Positions 7,709 to 15,573 of a stretch of DNA of 36,311 nucleotides are shown in pieces; the stretch's first letter is position 1, and every line of letters begins with the position of its first letter. This stretch comes from an uncultured Anaerolineales bacterium. Lineage in GTDB: Bacteria; Chloroflexota; Anaerolineae; Anaerolineales; UBA4823. The position numbers were made by a program, and so were the translations under genes. The stretch is taken from positions 1-36,311 of the forward strand of contig CAIQJJ010000830.1 in the NCBI GenBank assembly GCA_903872065.1, in the 5' to 3' direction. Under the pieces are notes generated by a model. The model was given only the letters and a program-made list of their open reading frames with translations. It was not told the origin of the DNA and searched no databases.

Positions 7709-8791
7709 ATGTCGAAATCGAAAATTACCCAAGACGTGGTTCTTGCGGCCTTGTCCAAAGTACAAGAGCCAGAATTGCACAAGGACCTCGTTACATTGAA
7801 GATGATCCGCGATGTCCAGATTGATGGCAGTAAAGTCCATTTTACAGTTGTCTTGACCACGCCGGCCTGCCCGCTGCGCTCACAAATTCAAGCCGAAGCG
7901 CGGGCGGCGGTGGCGGCCATCCCTGGCGTCGAAGAAGTTGAAGTGAAATTTGACGCCAATGTTCCCAACGATGGACGCCCGCGCGGCCTGCTCAATCTGC
8001 CGATCCGCAACGCGATTGCCATTGCTTCGGGCAAAGGCGGCGTGGGCAAAAGCACCGTGGCGGTCAATGTCGCGGTTACCCTGGCGCAGAGCGGGGCGCG
8101 CGTCGGTCTGCTGGATGCGGATATTTATGGCCCTAACATCCCCACCATGATGGGCATCGAAAGCCTGCCTCCCATGCAGGGAGAAAAGCTGACCCCGGCG
8201 TTGGCGTATGGCGTCAAAGTCATGTCCATCGGCTTCCTGGTGAAGCCCGGCCAGCCTTTGATCTGGCGCGGCCCCATGCTGCATTCAGCCATCCGCCAGT
8301 TTTTGAGCGATGTGGAATGGGGAGAACTGGATTACCTGGTGATTGATCTACCGCCCGGCACAGGCGACGCCTCCCTCAGCCTGGCGCAGTCGCTGCCCCT
8401 CTCTGGCGGTGTGATCGTCACCCTGCCGCAGCTTGTCTCGCGTGAAGACGCCGTCCGCTCGCTGGAAATGTTCCGCCAGTTGGAAGTGCCGATCCTGGGC
8501 ATTGTCGAAAATATGAGCTACCTGGAACTGCCGGATGGTACCCGCATGGATGTCTTTGGCGCGGGCGGTGGCAAGCAGATGGCTGCCGAAATGAACACGC
8601 CTTTTCTTGGGGCCATCCCGATGAACCCGGCGGTGCGGATTGGCGGCGATACGGGCAAGCCCATCACGATCAGCGAACCAGATGCGCCGTCGGCTAAGGC
8701 TTTGCGCAGTGTGGCGGAGAGTGTGGCAGCCCGCCTCAGCGTCGCAGCCATGGCGCAGGATAGCTTTATCCCGATTAACCTGATCGGATAG
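7709..8791 (+). CDS. mrp: Mrp/ApbC-family P-loop ATPase (Fe-S cluster carrier-like)
   Basis: A 360-residue cytoplasmic ATPase of the Mrp/NBP35 group, members of which bind and hand over Fe-S clusters. An N-terminal MIP18/DUF59 domain occupies about residues 5-85, with its conserved Cys54 in TTPACPL. The deviant Walker A motif GKGGVGKST is at 108-116, the switch I region [12 protein letters not shown] at 134-145 and the DLPPGTGD motif at 213-220. After ENMSY (267-271), where many members carry CxxC for the bridging cluster, this protein reads LELPDG, so the dimer-interface cysteines are absent. AAAGG lies upstream of the ATG. The next gene (RicT-like) begins 6 bases after the stop, indicating co-transcription. 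Fe-S loading by other ligands, or a different role, remains open. Confidence 0.92.
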   Translation: MSKSKITQDVVLAALSKVQEPELHKDLVTLKMIRDVQIDGSKVHFTVVLTTPACPLRSQIQAEARAAVAAIPGVEEVEVKFDANVPNDGRPRGLLNLPIRNAIAIASGKGGVGKSTVAVNVAVTLAQSGARVGLLDADIYGPNIPTMMGIESLPPMQGEKLTPALAYGVKVMSIGFLVKPGQPLIWRGPMLHSAIRQFLSDVEWGELDYLVIDLPPGTGDASLSLAQSLPLSGGVIVTLPQLVSREDAVRSLEMFRQLEVPILGIVENMSYLELPDGTRMDVFGAGGGKQMAAEMNTPFLGAIPMNPAVRIGGDTGKPITISEPDAPSAKALRSVAESVAARLSVAAMAQDSFIPINLIG

Positions 8792-8797
8792 CGCGGT

Positions 8798-10177
8798 ATG
8801 TATATTCTCGGAATTCGCTTTCAAACCGTTGGCAAACTTTATCACTTCGATGCTTCTCACCTCCCCGATCTGATCCCAGGCGATTTTGCCATCGTGGAAA
8901 CCAGCCGCGGCGTGCAGCTTGGGCAGGTGATCCTGGTCGTCAAAGACCCACAGCGCCCGCCGGATGGCGCCTGGAAACCGGTTCAGCGCAAGGCGACGCC
9001 TCGCGATCTCGTGCTGCGCCAGGCCTGGCAGCAGCGTGAGGCCGAGGCGCTTGCCTCGTGCCGCGAAAAGGCGAAAGAGTTAAATTTTCTCAACGTCAAA
9101 TTCTTTGCTGCGGAATACAGTTTTGATGGCAGCCGCCTCTCATTTCTGTACGGTCTTGAAGAGGGCGATAAGGTCGATCTCACCTCGCTTAAGCGCGTCT
9201 TACAGCGCGCCTATCACCAATCCCAGGTGGAGATGCACCAGATCGGGCCGCGGGATGTCGCCAAGCTGCTCGGTGGGATGGGGGCGTGCGGCCTGGCGCA
9301 GCGCTGCTGCTCAACTTTCCTCACCGATTTCAGTCCTATCTCCATCAAGATGGCCAAAGAACAAGGCATCTCGCTCACCCCCACTGAGATCACCGGGATG
9401 TGCGGCCGCCTGCGCTGCTGCCTGGTTTATGAATATGAGCAGTATGTCGAGGCGCGCAAGACCCTGCCGAAACGCAACAAACGGGTGATGACGCCGGCCG
9501 GGGAAGGGAAAGTCGTAGACGTGTTCCCTCTGCAGCAGGCGGTGTTGGTCTTGTTGGAAAATGGCGTCACACATACTTTTCCCAACAGCGATCTTCAACC
9601 CTGGGACGAACTGCAAGCCTTACAGCAAAAGGCGCAGCTCCCCTGCCCCAGGCATCCTGAAGGCGGCTGCAACTGCCAATTGCTGCCCGCGCCAGCTGAA
9701 GCAAATCTGCCGCTGGAAGTTGAAGAACAAGATGACGATCAATTCATGGAATTTGAAGGCGAGAATTTGATCCTCTCACGTCCAGAGTCGCGCCTGGCGC
9801 CTGAGCAAACGCCATCAGATAAGGCAGCATCTTCTCCGGCTGAACGAGGCAAAAAGCCCTCCACATCCCGCGCCGCGATCAATAAAGCCTCAGTAGAAAG
9901 ACCATCTGCCCCTCGTCCACCTGCTCCCAGGCCGCCGCGCCCGCGTGCTGAACGTCCTGCGCCGCCGGAACGCACAGCGGATCATAAGCCCGATCGCGCC
10001 GCCCGGTCTGATGCGGCGGAGGGTGAACGGCCGGCGCCGCGGCGTCCGAATTCGCCGCGCCAGGAGCGTCTCTCTAAGAAAGGCGGGACTGAACCGGCGC
10101 GTGGGAAAGTTCCGAAAGGCCCGCGGCGTCCTCCGAAACCGGCTGCGCCGAAAGACGATGAGCCACCCGAATCCTGA
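8798..10177 (+). CDS. ricT: RicT/YaaT-like PSP1-domain protein with long basic disordered tail
   Basis: A 459-residue protein whose first about 285 residues match the PSP1/RicT family. In Bacillus, RicT with RicA and RicF forms an Fe-S-containing complex that directs RNase Y in mRNA maturation. Family cysteines are present: CGLAQRCCSTFL (Cys164, 170, 171), CGRLRCCLVYEYE (Cys202, 207, 208) and a CPRHPEGGCNC cluster at 283-293. The DFSPISIKMAKEQ stretch typical of the family is at about 177-189. Residues 300-459 are a low-complexity tail, acidic at first and then very rich in Arg, Pro and Lys, probably disordered and possibly RNA-binding. Bacillus RicT is much shorter. It follows mrp by 6 bases. 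RicA and RicF are not in the window. Confidence 0.88.
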   Translation: MYILGIRFQTVGKLYHFDASHLPDLIPGDFAIVETSRGVQLGQVILVVKDPQRPPDGAWKPVQRKATPRDLVLRQAWQQREAEALASCREKAKELNFLNVKFFAAEYSFDGSRLSFLYGLEEGDKVDLTSLKRVLQRAYHQSQVEMHQIGPRDVAKLLGGMGACGLAQRCCSTFLTDFSPISIKMAKEQGISLTPTEITGMCGRLRCCLVYEYEQYVEARKTLPKRNKRVMTPAGEGKVVDVFPLQQAVLVLLENGVTHTFPNSDLQPWDELQALQQKAQLPCPRHPEGGCNCQLLPAPAEANLPLEVEEQDDDQFMEFEGENLILSRPESRLAPEQTPSDKAASSPAERGKKPSTSRAAINKASVERPSAPRPPAPRPPRPRAERPAPPERTADHKPDRAARSDAAEGERPAPRRPNSPRQERLSKKGGTEPARGKVPKGPRRPPKPAAPKDDEPPES

Positions 10178-10207
10178 TCGTGTTCCTTACTTTTTCATCC
10201 AAAAATT

Positions 10208-10933
10208 ATGTTAACCCCTGAAAATTGGCAAACCCCTCAACGTATCCTGGTCATTTTAGCGCACCCGGATGACCCTGATTTCTTTTGCGGCGCGACCCTG
10301 GCGCGTTGGGCCGCCGACGGCCACACGCTTTCTTACTGCCTGCTCACCTGCGGCGATAAAGGCACCAAAGATCGCAATCTGTCTCCCGACGATCTGTGCA
10401 GCATTCGCCAGGGCGAGCAGCGCGCCGCGGCCGCGGTGACGGGTGTGCAAAAAGTCTCTTTTCTTTCCTACGCCGATGGCTACATTATCCCCGATCTCAA
10501 ACTGCGTCGCGATATTGTGCGCATCATCCGCCAGGAGAAGCCCGATATCCTCGTCACCTCCGACCCTACCAATTTGTATATCGGCGAGAGTTATATCAAT
10601 CATCCCGATCACCGCTACGCCGGCCAGGCTGTGTTGGATGCTTTCTTCCCCGGCGCCGGCAGTCACCTGTTTTTTGAAGATTTGTGGCGTACTGAAGGGC
10701 TTGAGCCTCACAGCCCGCGTGAAGTGTGGATCACCCTCACCAGCCAGCCCAATGTCACTCTCGATGTCACCGAGCATTGGCCGGTTAAAATTCGCGCCCT
10801 CTACGAACACGCCAGTCAGATCGGCAGCGACCGCGAGAAATTTACGGAGCGGATGAAATCGCGCCACACCGCCGATAGTACACCTGAAAACCCTCGGTAC
10901 GAGGAAAAATTTCGCCGCCTGGTATTTGGTTGA
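10208..10933 (+). CDS. PIG-L family deacetylase (LmbE-like), first copy
   Basis: A 241-residue zinc-dependent deacetylase/amidase of the family that includes BshB, MshB and Mca. The metal motif AHPDD is at 18-22, followed by the usual glycine/aromatic stretch FFCGATLARWAADGH. The second metal motif HPDH is at 132-135, within ESYINHPDHRYAG. It has no signal peptide. The gene starts 30 bases after ricT and is followed after 12 bases by a DinB-family gene and then an M20 amidohydrolase gene, so it is part of one operon. Substrates of the family are N-acetylglucosaminyl compounds or thiol S-conjugates; which one applies here is not visible. Confidence 0.9.
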   Translation: MLTPENWQTPQRILVILAHPDDPDFFCGATLARWAADGHTLSYCLLTCGDKGTKDRNLSPDDLCSIRQGEQRAAAAVTGVQKVSFLSYADGYIIPDLKLRRDIVRIIRQEKPDILVTSDPTNLYIGESYINHPDHRYAGQAVLDAFFPGAGSHLFFEDLWRTEGLEPHSPREVWITLTSQPNVTLDVTEHWPVKIRALYEHASQIGSDREKFTERMKSRHTADSTPENPRYEEKFRRLVFG

Positions 10934-10945
10934 AAGGAGTGAATC

Positions 10946-11518
10946 ATGCTTGACTTTACCCCCGTGCGTAAAAAACAGCTTACCACAAACCAATTGGCTG
11001 CTGGTCTGAGCGTGGACGATTTGCGCGCCCTGACCAATGAGATGGTTGATCGCATGTTGGCTGTGATCGCCGATTGCACCGACGCCGATGTCATCTTTTT
11101 GCCGGTGGACCCTGAAGCGGAAGATCAGTACGCCACGAGCCCAGAAGATGCCAACGCCGCCTGGACCCTGGCGCATGTCATTGTACATACCACCGCCTCT
11201 TCCGAAGAATCGGCCTTCCTGGCGGCGGAGATGGCGCGCGGCGTCAATCATCACGGCCGTTCGCGCGCCGAAGTTCTCTGGCGCAGCATCACCGCGATTG
11301 AGCAGTGCCGCGCTCGCCTGGAAGAGAGCCGCCGCATGCGCCTGGCCAGCCTGGATTTATGGCCCGCTAATCCTGATCTGGATATCCAATATGAACCCTG
11401 GTCGGGCGCGCCGCCGGTGAACGCCAAGGGCCGTTTTATCATGGGGCTGCGCCACGACGATTCGCACCTGGCGCAGATCACCGAAATTGTCCGCCAGGCC
11501 AAAGCCTCGAGGAGTTAA
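10946..11518 (+). CDS. DinB-family putative metal-dependent protein
   Basis: A 190-residue four-helix-bundle protein of the DinB/YfiT superfamily, several members of which are thiol S-transferases (bacillithiol, mycothiol). The metal-binding histidines appear intact: His77/His81 in WTLAHVIVH and the C-terminal HxxxH motif [10 protein letters not shown] (His170 and His174). AAGGAG precedes the ATG (TGAAAGGAGTGAATC, 10934-10945). It lies between a PIG-L deacetylase and an M20 amidohydrolase with short spacing, and the next gene starts 1 base after its stop. The neighbourhood resembles a conjugation-and-cleavage module, but the thiol used by this organism is not known from the sequence. Confidence 0.8.
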   Translation: MLDFTPVRKKQLTTNQLAAGLSVDDLRALTNEMVDRMLAVIADCTDADVIFLPVDPEAEDQYATSPEDANAAWTLAHVIVHTTASSEESAFLAAEMARGVNHHGRSRAEVLWRSITAIEQCRARLEESRRMRLASLDLWPANPDLDIQYEPWSGAPPVNAKGRFIMGLRHDDSHLAQITEIVRQAKASRS

Positions 11519-11519
11519 T

Positions 11520-12737
11520 ATGACCGATTTTTTCGCCCAGGCGAATGAACTGTATGAATTTAGCCGTTCTCTGCGGCGTGATTTTCACCGCCATCCCGAA
11601 TTGGGCTTTCAGGAAGTGCGTACGGCCGGCATCGTGGCGCGTGAACTGAGCGCCCTGGGTTTTGAGGTATCCACCGGCGTTGGCAAGACTGGCGTGGTGG
11701 GGATGCTCGAGGGCGGCGCGAGCGGGCAGGCGCAGCCGCCGCGCACGCTGCTGCTGCGCTTTGATATGGACGCTCTGCCGATTACGGAGGAAACCGGCGC
11801 GGAGTACGCCTCGCAAACCCCCGGCCTGATGCACGCCTGCGGCCATGATGCGCATGTCGCGATTGGCCTGACCGTCGCCCGCCTGCTGGCAGCCAACCGC
11901 GCTCAACTGGGCGGGAACGTCAAGTTCGTCTTTCAGCCGGCTGAGGAAGGCATGGGCGGGGCGCAGTCTATGATTGACGATGGCGTCCTCGAAAATCCGC
12001 GCCCCGATTTTGCCCTGGGGCTGCACGTGTGGAACGATCGCCCGGTAAATTGGATGGCGATCACCGATGGCCCGATCATGGCCGGGGCCGAAATCTTCAA
12101 AGTGCAGATCAGCGGCAAGGGCGGGCATGGCGCACTGCCCAACCTGGCTATAGACCCCGTCCTGGCCGCGGCGCAGGTCATTACAGCTTTGCAAGGGATT
12201 GTCTCGCGCAATGTTTCGCCTCTGGAAGCGGCGGTGGTCAGTGTGACCACGGTTCATGGCGGCGAGGCGTTCAACGTTATTCCGCAGGCAGTTAACCTGA
12301 GCGGCACCATCCGCACCTTCGACCCTGCCACGCGCCAGCGCGTCCTGGATCGTTTTCAGCAGGTGATTCAAGGCGTGGCCGAGGCGATGCAGTGTCGCGC
12401 CGCGATCGAGATCATTCCGCTCACCGCGGCGGTGGTCAATAATCCTGCCGTGTCCGCCCGCGTGCGCCAGACACTTGTCCAGGCTTTGCCGCGGGTTGAG
12501 CTGCACACCAATTTCATCACCATGGGATCCGAAGATATGTCTTGCTTTATGCAGCAGATCCCTGGCTGCTTTATCTTCGCCGGTTCAGCCGATGCCGAGC
12601 GAGGTTTGAACTTTTCTCATCACCATCCGCGTTTTGATATTGACGAAGCAGTTCTGCCGCGCGCCGCGGCCTTGATGAGCGCCGCGGCGGTGGATTTGTT
12701 GGGCTCTCCCTCGCCGCTCGCGGGAAGCGCCGGTTAG
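11520..12737 (+). CDS. M20 family amidohydrolase (M20D, hippurate hydrolase/aminoacylase-like)
   Basis: A 405-residue metallo-amidohydrolase that removes acyl groups from N-acyl amino acids or related amides. Visible metal and active-site motifs are RHPELGFQE (24-32), MHACGHDAH (104-112), the catalytic glutamates in QPAEEG (139-144), His169 in LGLHVW and the C-terminal HHHPRFD (367-373). A lid/dimerisation domain runs from about 190 to 300 (GKGGHGALP at 199-207). The start at 11520 is chosen because CGAGGAG lies 6-7 bases upstream; a start at 11487 would overlap the DinB gene. The last 12 residues (GSPSPLAGSAG and before) are encoded by repeat-like GC-rich DNA. No signal peptide. It closes the PIG-L-DinB-M20 group. 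Confidence 0.88.
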   Translation: MTDFFAQANELYEFSRSLRRDFHRHPELGFQEVRTAGIVARELSALGFEVSTGVGKTGVVGMLEGGASGQAQPPRTLLLRFDMDALPITEETGAEYASQTPGLMHACGHDAHVAIGLTVARLLAANRAQLGGNVKFVFQPAEEGMGGAQSMIDDGVLENPRPDFALGLHVWNDRPVNWMAITDGPIMAGAEIFKVQISGKGGHGALPNLAIDPVLAAAQVITALQGIVSRNVSPLEAAVVSVTTVHGGEAFNVIPQAVNLSGTIRTFDPATRQRVLDRFQQVIQGVAEAMQCRAAIEIIPLTAAVVNNPAVSARVRQTLVQALPRVELHTNFITMGSEDMSCFMQQIPGCFIFAGSADAERGLNFSHHHPRFDIDEAVLPRAAALMSAAAVDLLGSPSPLAGSAG

Positions 12738-12801
12738 CGGATGATGACTTGTGGACGCCAAGATTCTCCCTCCCCATTCATGGGAGGGTCGGAGGTAAGC
12801 G

Positions 12802-13680
12802 ATGAGCAGCAATGGGCATAAAAAAGAGCTTTATTTTACCCAGGTTCCCCAACGGGTGGTCTCTCTCGTTCCTTCGCTGACCGAGAGTTTGTTCGAGCTT
12901 GGCTTTGGCAAGTCGGTGGCGGCGATCACCGATTACTGCGTCCACCCGGCGGAGGCGCTCAAGCATTTGCCGCGCATTGGCGGGCCGCGCACGCCGCGCC
13001 TGGCCGATATCCTGGCGCTCCAGCCCGATCTGGTGATTGCCGACCAGGATGAGAATACGCGCGAGGCGGTTGAAGCTCTGGAGGCCGAGAACGTCCCCGT
13101 CTGGGTGACTCAGCCCTGCACGGTGCGCGAGGCGATGGATATCTTATGGAAGATGGTCGAGTTGTTTCGCGATCCCAAAGCTTCGGCGCGCCTGCAAACC
13201 CTGGAAGTTACCTTGAACTGGCTGGCTGACGCCGAGCAGTCCTCGTTTTCCTATTTTTGCCCCCTCTGGCAGGAAGCGGACGAGTCGCCCTGGTGGATTA
13301 CGTTCAATGAATTCACGTATATGCACGATCTGCTGCGCTTGATGGGCGGGCGCAACGTCTTCGCCCAGCGCCGCCGCCGTTACCCGCTGGAAGCTGACCT
13401 GGGCCGCGCCGAGGCGCAGCCGGCCGCCGGGCGCGACACGCGCTACCCGCGCGTGCCGCTGGCCGAGGTCTGCGCGGCGCAGCCGGAGGTTATCCTGCTG
13501 CCGGACGAACCTTTTGCCTTCGATGCGCAGCAGCAGGCGCAGCTTGCCTCGTGGCTGGCGGAGACGCCGGCGGTGAGGAACGGCCGCCTGATCCATTTTG
13601 ATGGCAGTCTGATCACCTGGCATGGCACGCGCCTGGCGCGCGCCCTGCGCGATCTGCCGCAGTTATTGGCGGTAAGTTGA
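12802..13680 (+). CDS. BtuF/TroA-like helical-backbone metal or cobalamin-binding protein, cytoplasmic
   Basis: A 292-residue protein with the type III solute-binding fold. SLVPSLTESLFELGFGKSV (21-39) and HLPRIGGPRTPRLADILAL (55-73) are the standard N-terminal motifs of BtuF-like proteins. A C-terminal lobe follows, containing WWITFNEFTYMHDLLRLMGG and ITWHGTRLARAL. Exported relatives have a signal peptide or lipobox; here the protein begins MSSNGHKKELYFTQ and goes straight into the first strand, so it should stay in the cytoplasm. GGAGG precedes the ATG by 6 bases. No BtuC/BtuD permease or ATPase gene is adjacent, which argues against a simple uptake role. Ligand unknown; a corrinoid or metal sensor/store is possible. 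Confidence 0.82.
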   Translation: MSSNGHKKELYFTQVPQRVVSLVPSLTESLFELGFGKSVAAITDYCVHPAEALKHLPRIGGPRTPRLADILALQPDLVIADQDENTREAVEALEAENVPVWVTQPCTVREAMDILWKMVELFRDPKASARLQTLEVTLNWLADAEQSSFSYFCPLWQEADESPWWITFNEFTYMHDLLRLMGGRNVFAQRRRRYPLEADLGRAEAQPAAGRDTRYPRVPLAEVCAAQPEVILLPDEPFAFDAQQQAQLASWLAETPAVRNGRLIHFDGSLITWHGTRLARALRDLPQLLAVS

Positions 13681-13705
13681 CTTTTTCTTTTGAAGATGCT
13701 AAACT
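13677..13705 (+). promoter_or_regulatory. Probable korA promoter
   Basis: TTGACT at 13677-13682, a 17-bp spacer and TAAACT at 13700-13705, overlapping the stop codon of the preceding gene and lying 33 bases before the korA ATG. It suggests that korAB can be expressed apart from the upstream genes. Confidence 0.55.
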
Positions 13706-13738
13706 GTTGTTTTTACAAACTCAACCAAAGGAGTGAGC

Positions 13739-15571
13739 ATGTCTATGGAACCAAGCGTTAGCGCAAGCCCCTCTCCGCAAACGGAGACCCCGGTCGTCAA
13801 CGATTTTTCGCTGACCGTGGCTACTGTCAACGGATCGGGCAGTCAGACTTCGAACCTGACGATTATGCGCGCCATCTTCAGGATGGGCGTTCCCGTGTCA
13901 GGGAAAAATATCTTTCCTTCCAACATTCAGGGCCTACCCACCTGGTATACCATCCGGGTGAGCAAGGACGGTTTTGTCGCCCGGCGTGAAGAACATGAGA
14001 TCGTCGTCGCCATGAACCCGGCCTCTTTTGCCCAGGATGTGAAGGATGTTGTATCGGGCGGGTTGTTTCTCTACGATGACAGCATCAAATCCCCCATTGA
14101 GCGCAAAGATATCCTCACCTACCCGATGCCAGTGAAGAAGATCATCCGCGATTTCAACGTCCCCTCCAATTTACGCGATTACACGTCCAATATGGTTTAT
14201 GTAGGGGTGGTGGCTTATTTACTGGGCATTGATATGCAGAAATTATGCCAGGCTCTGGAGTTTCACTTCAAGGGCAAGCAGAAGGCGATTGACCTCAACT
14301 ATGGGGTGGTGGACGCCGGGTATCAGCACGCCCAGAAGACCTTTTCACCGCAGAACCGCTACCGCGTCGAGCAGATGGATAAGACCGCCGGCCTGATCAT
14401 GACCGATGGCAACACCGCCGCCGCGCTGGGTTCGTTATACAGCGGGATGCAGTTGTGCGCCTGGTACCCGATTACCCCCGCTTCCAGCCTGGCGGAGACC
14501 GTGCTGGAATATGTCCCCAAGCTGCGCAAAGACCCTGAAACCGGCAAAACTACCTGCGTCGTCTTGCAAACCGAAGATGAGCTGGCGGCGATCGGCGTCG
14601 CGGTGGGCGCTGGTTGGGGCGGTCTGCGCGCCATGACCTCGACCTCTGGCCCTGGCATCAGCCTGATGAACGAGTACATCGGCCTGGCCTATTACGCTGA
14701 GGTGCCGGTGGTGATCTGGGACGTGCAGCGGATTGGGCCGGCCACCGGCATGCCCACCCGCACCGCCCAGGGCGATTTGATCGAATGCGCCTTTTGCAGT
14801 CACGGCGATACGCAGCAAGTCGTCCTGCTGCCTGGCTCGGTCAACGAGTGTTTTGAGCATGGTTGGCGGGCTTTCGATATCGCCGAGCGCATCCAGTCGC
14901 CGGTCTTTATCCTCTCCGACCTGGATTTTGGCATGAACCAGTGGATGACTGAGCCTTTCCGCTACCCCGATGTCCCCATGGATCGCGGCAAAATCTTGTG
15001 GGAGGGCGATCTGGAACGGCTGAATGGCGATTGGGCGCGCTACAAAGATGTTGACGGCGATGGCATCCCATACCGCACCGTGTTGGGCAACCGCCACCCG
15101 CGCAGCGCCTATTTCACCCGCGGCACGGGGCATACCGAGCAGGCCACTTACAGCGAGGCCCCCGAAGTGTGGGAGAAGAACCTCGACCGCTTGAAGAAGA
15201 AGTTTGAGTTCGCCCGCCAATTGGTGCCGCCGCCCGTCATTGAGACGACGCCCGGCGCGGAGATTGGCTTCATCGCCTATGGTTCGACAGACTCGGCTGT
15301 GCAAGAGGCGCGCCATCACCTGGCGCAGCGCGGCATCCAGACCGATTATATGCGTTTGCGGGCGTACCCATTCCCGGCGCAGGTCGGCGACTTTATCCGC
15401 AGCCACGCCCGCAACTATGTGATTGAACTGAACCGTGACGGGCAAATGCACCAGCTTTTGAGCCTTGATCTGCCGCAGGAGGTCAGCCGCCTGACCTCGC
15501 TTTCTCACCTGGATGGTTTGCCAATGACCGCCCGCTGGATTGAGAAGGCATTTGAAACCCAGGAGAAGTAG
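13739..15571 (+). CDS. korA: 2-oxoacid:ferredoxin oxidoreductase, fused gamma-alpha subunit
   Basis: A 610-residue subunit of the enzyme that oxidatively decarboxylates a 2-oxoacid (typically 2-oxoglutarate) with CoA and reduces ferredoxin. Residues about 25-200 are the gamma domain (NGSGSQTSNLTIMRAIFRMG, VPVSGKNIFPSNIQGLPTWY). The alpha pyrimidine-binding domain begins near 218 (DGNTAAALGSLYSGMQLCAW, YPITPASSLAE) and includes TEDELAAIGVAVGAGWGG and TSTSGPGISLM. A transketolase-C-like domain closes the protein. The ATG at 13739 is favoured because AAAGGAG lies just upstream. The gene is followed after 2 bases by the TPP-binding beta subunit. The KorA name fits the fused layout, but specificity for 2-oxoglutarate over pyruvate or branched 2-oxoacids is not proven by sequence. 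Confidence 0.92.
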   Translation: MSMEPSVSASPSPQTETPVVNDFSLTVATVNGSGSQTSNLTIMRAIFRMGVPVSGKNIFPSNIQGLPTWYTIRVSKDGFVARREEHEIVVAMNPASFAQDVKDVVSGGLFLYDDSIKSPIERKDILTYPMPVKKIIRDFNVPSNLRDYTSNMVYVGVVAYLLGIDMQKLCQALEFHFKGKQKAIDLNYGVVDAGYQHAQKTFSPQNRYRVEQMDKTAGLIMTDGNTAAALGSLYSGMQLCAWYPITPASSLAETVLEYVPKLRKDPETGKTTCVVLQTEDELAAIGVAVGAGWGGLRAMTSTSGPGISLMNEYIGLAYYAEVPVVIWDVQRIGPATGMPTRTAQGDLIECAFCSHGDTQQVVLLPGSVNECFEHGWRAFDIAERIQSPVFILSDLDFGMNQWMTEPFRYPDVPMDRGKILWEGDLERLNGDWARYKDVDGDGIPYRTVLGNRHPRSAYFTRGTGHTEQATYSEAPEVWEKNLDRLKKKFEFARQLVPPPVIETTPGAEIGFIAYGSTDSAVQEARHHLAQRGIQTDYMRLRAYPFPAQVGDFIRSHARNYVIELNRDGQMHQLLSLDLPQEVSRLTSLSHLDGLPMTARWIEKAFETQEK

Positions 15572-15573
15572 CC

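Noticed and set aside
11478-12506. Minus-strand open frame of 342 codons opposite the M20 gene
   Set aside because: Composition is an Arg/His/Gln-rich shadow product of a GC-rich gene, and the M20 active-site motifs are on the plus strand.
12766-12788. Small hairpin CCCTCCC/GGGAGGG before the BtuF-like gene, considered as terminator or riboswitch stem
   Set aside because: The 7-bp stem has no U-run and lies too close to the start codon; there is no larger conserved structure. It resembles common repeat DNA in such genomes.
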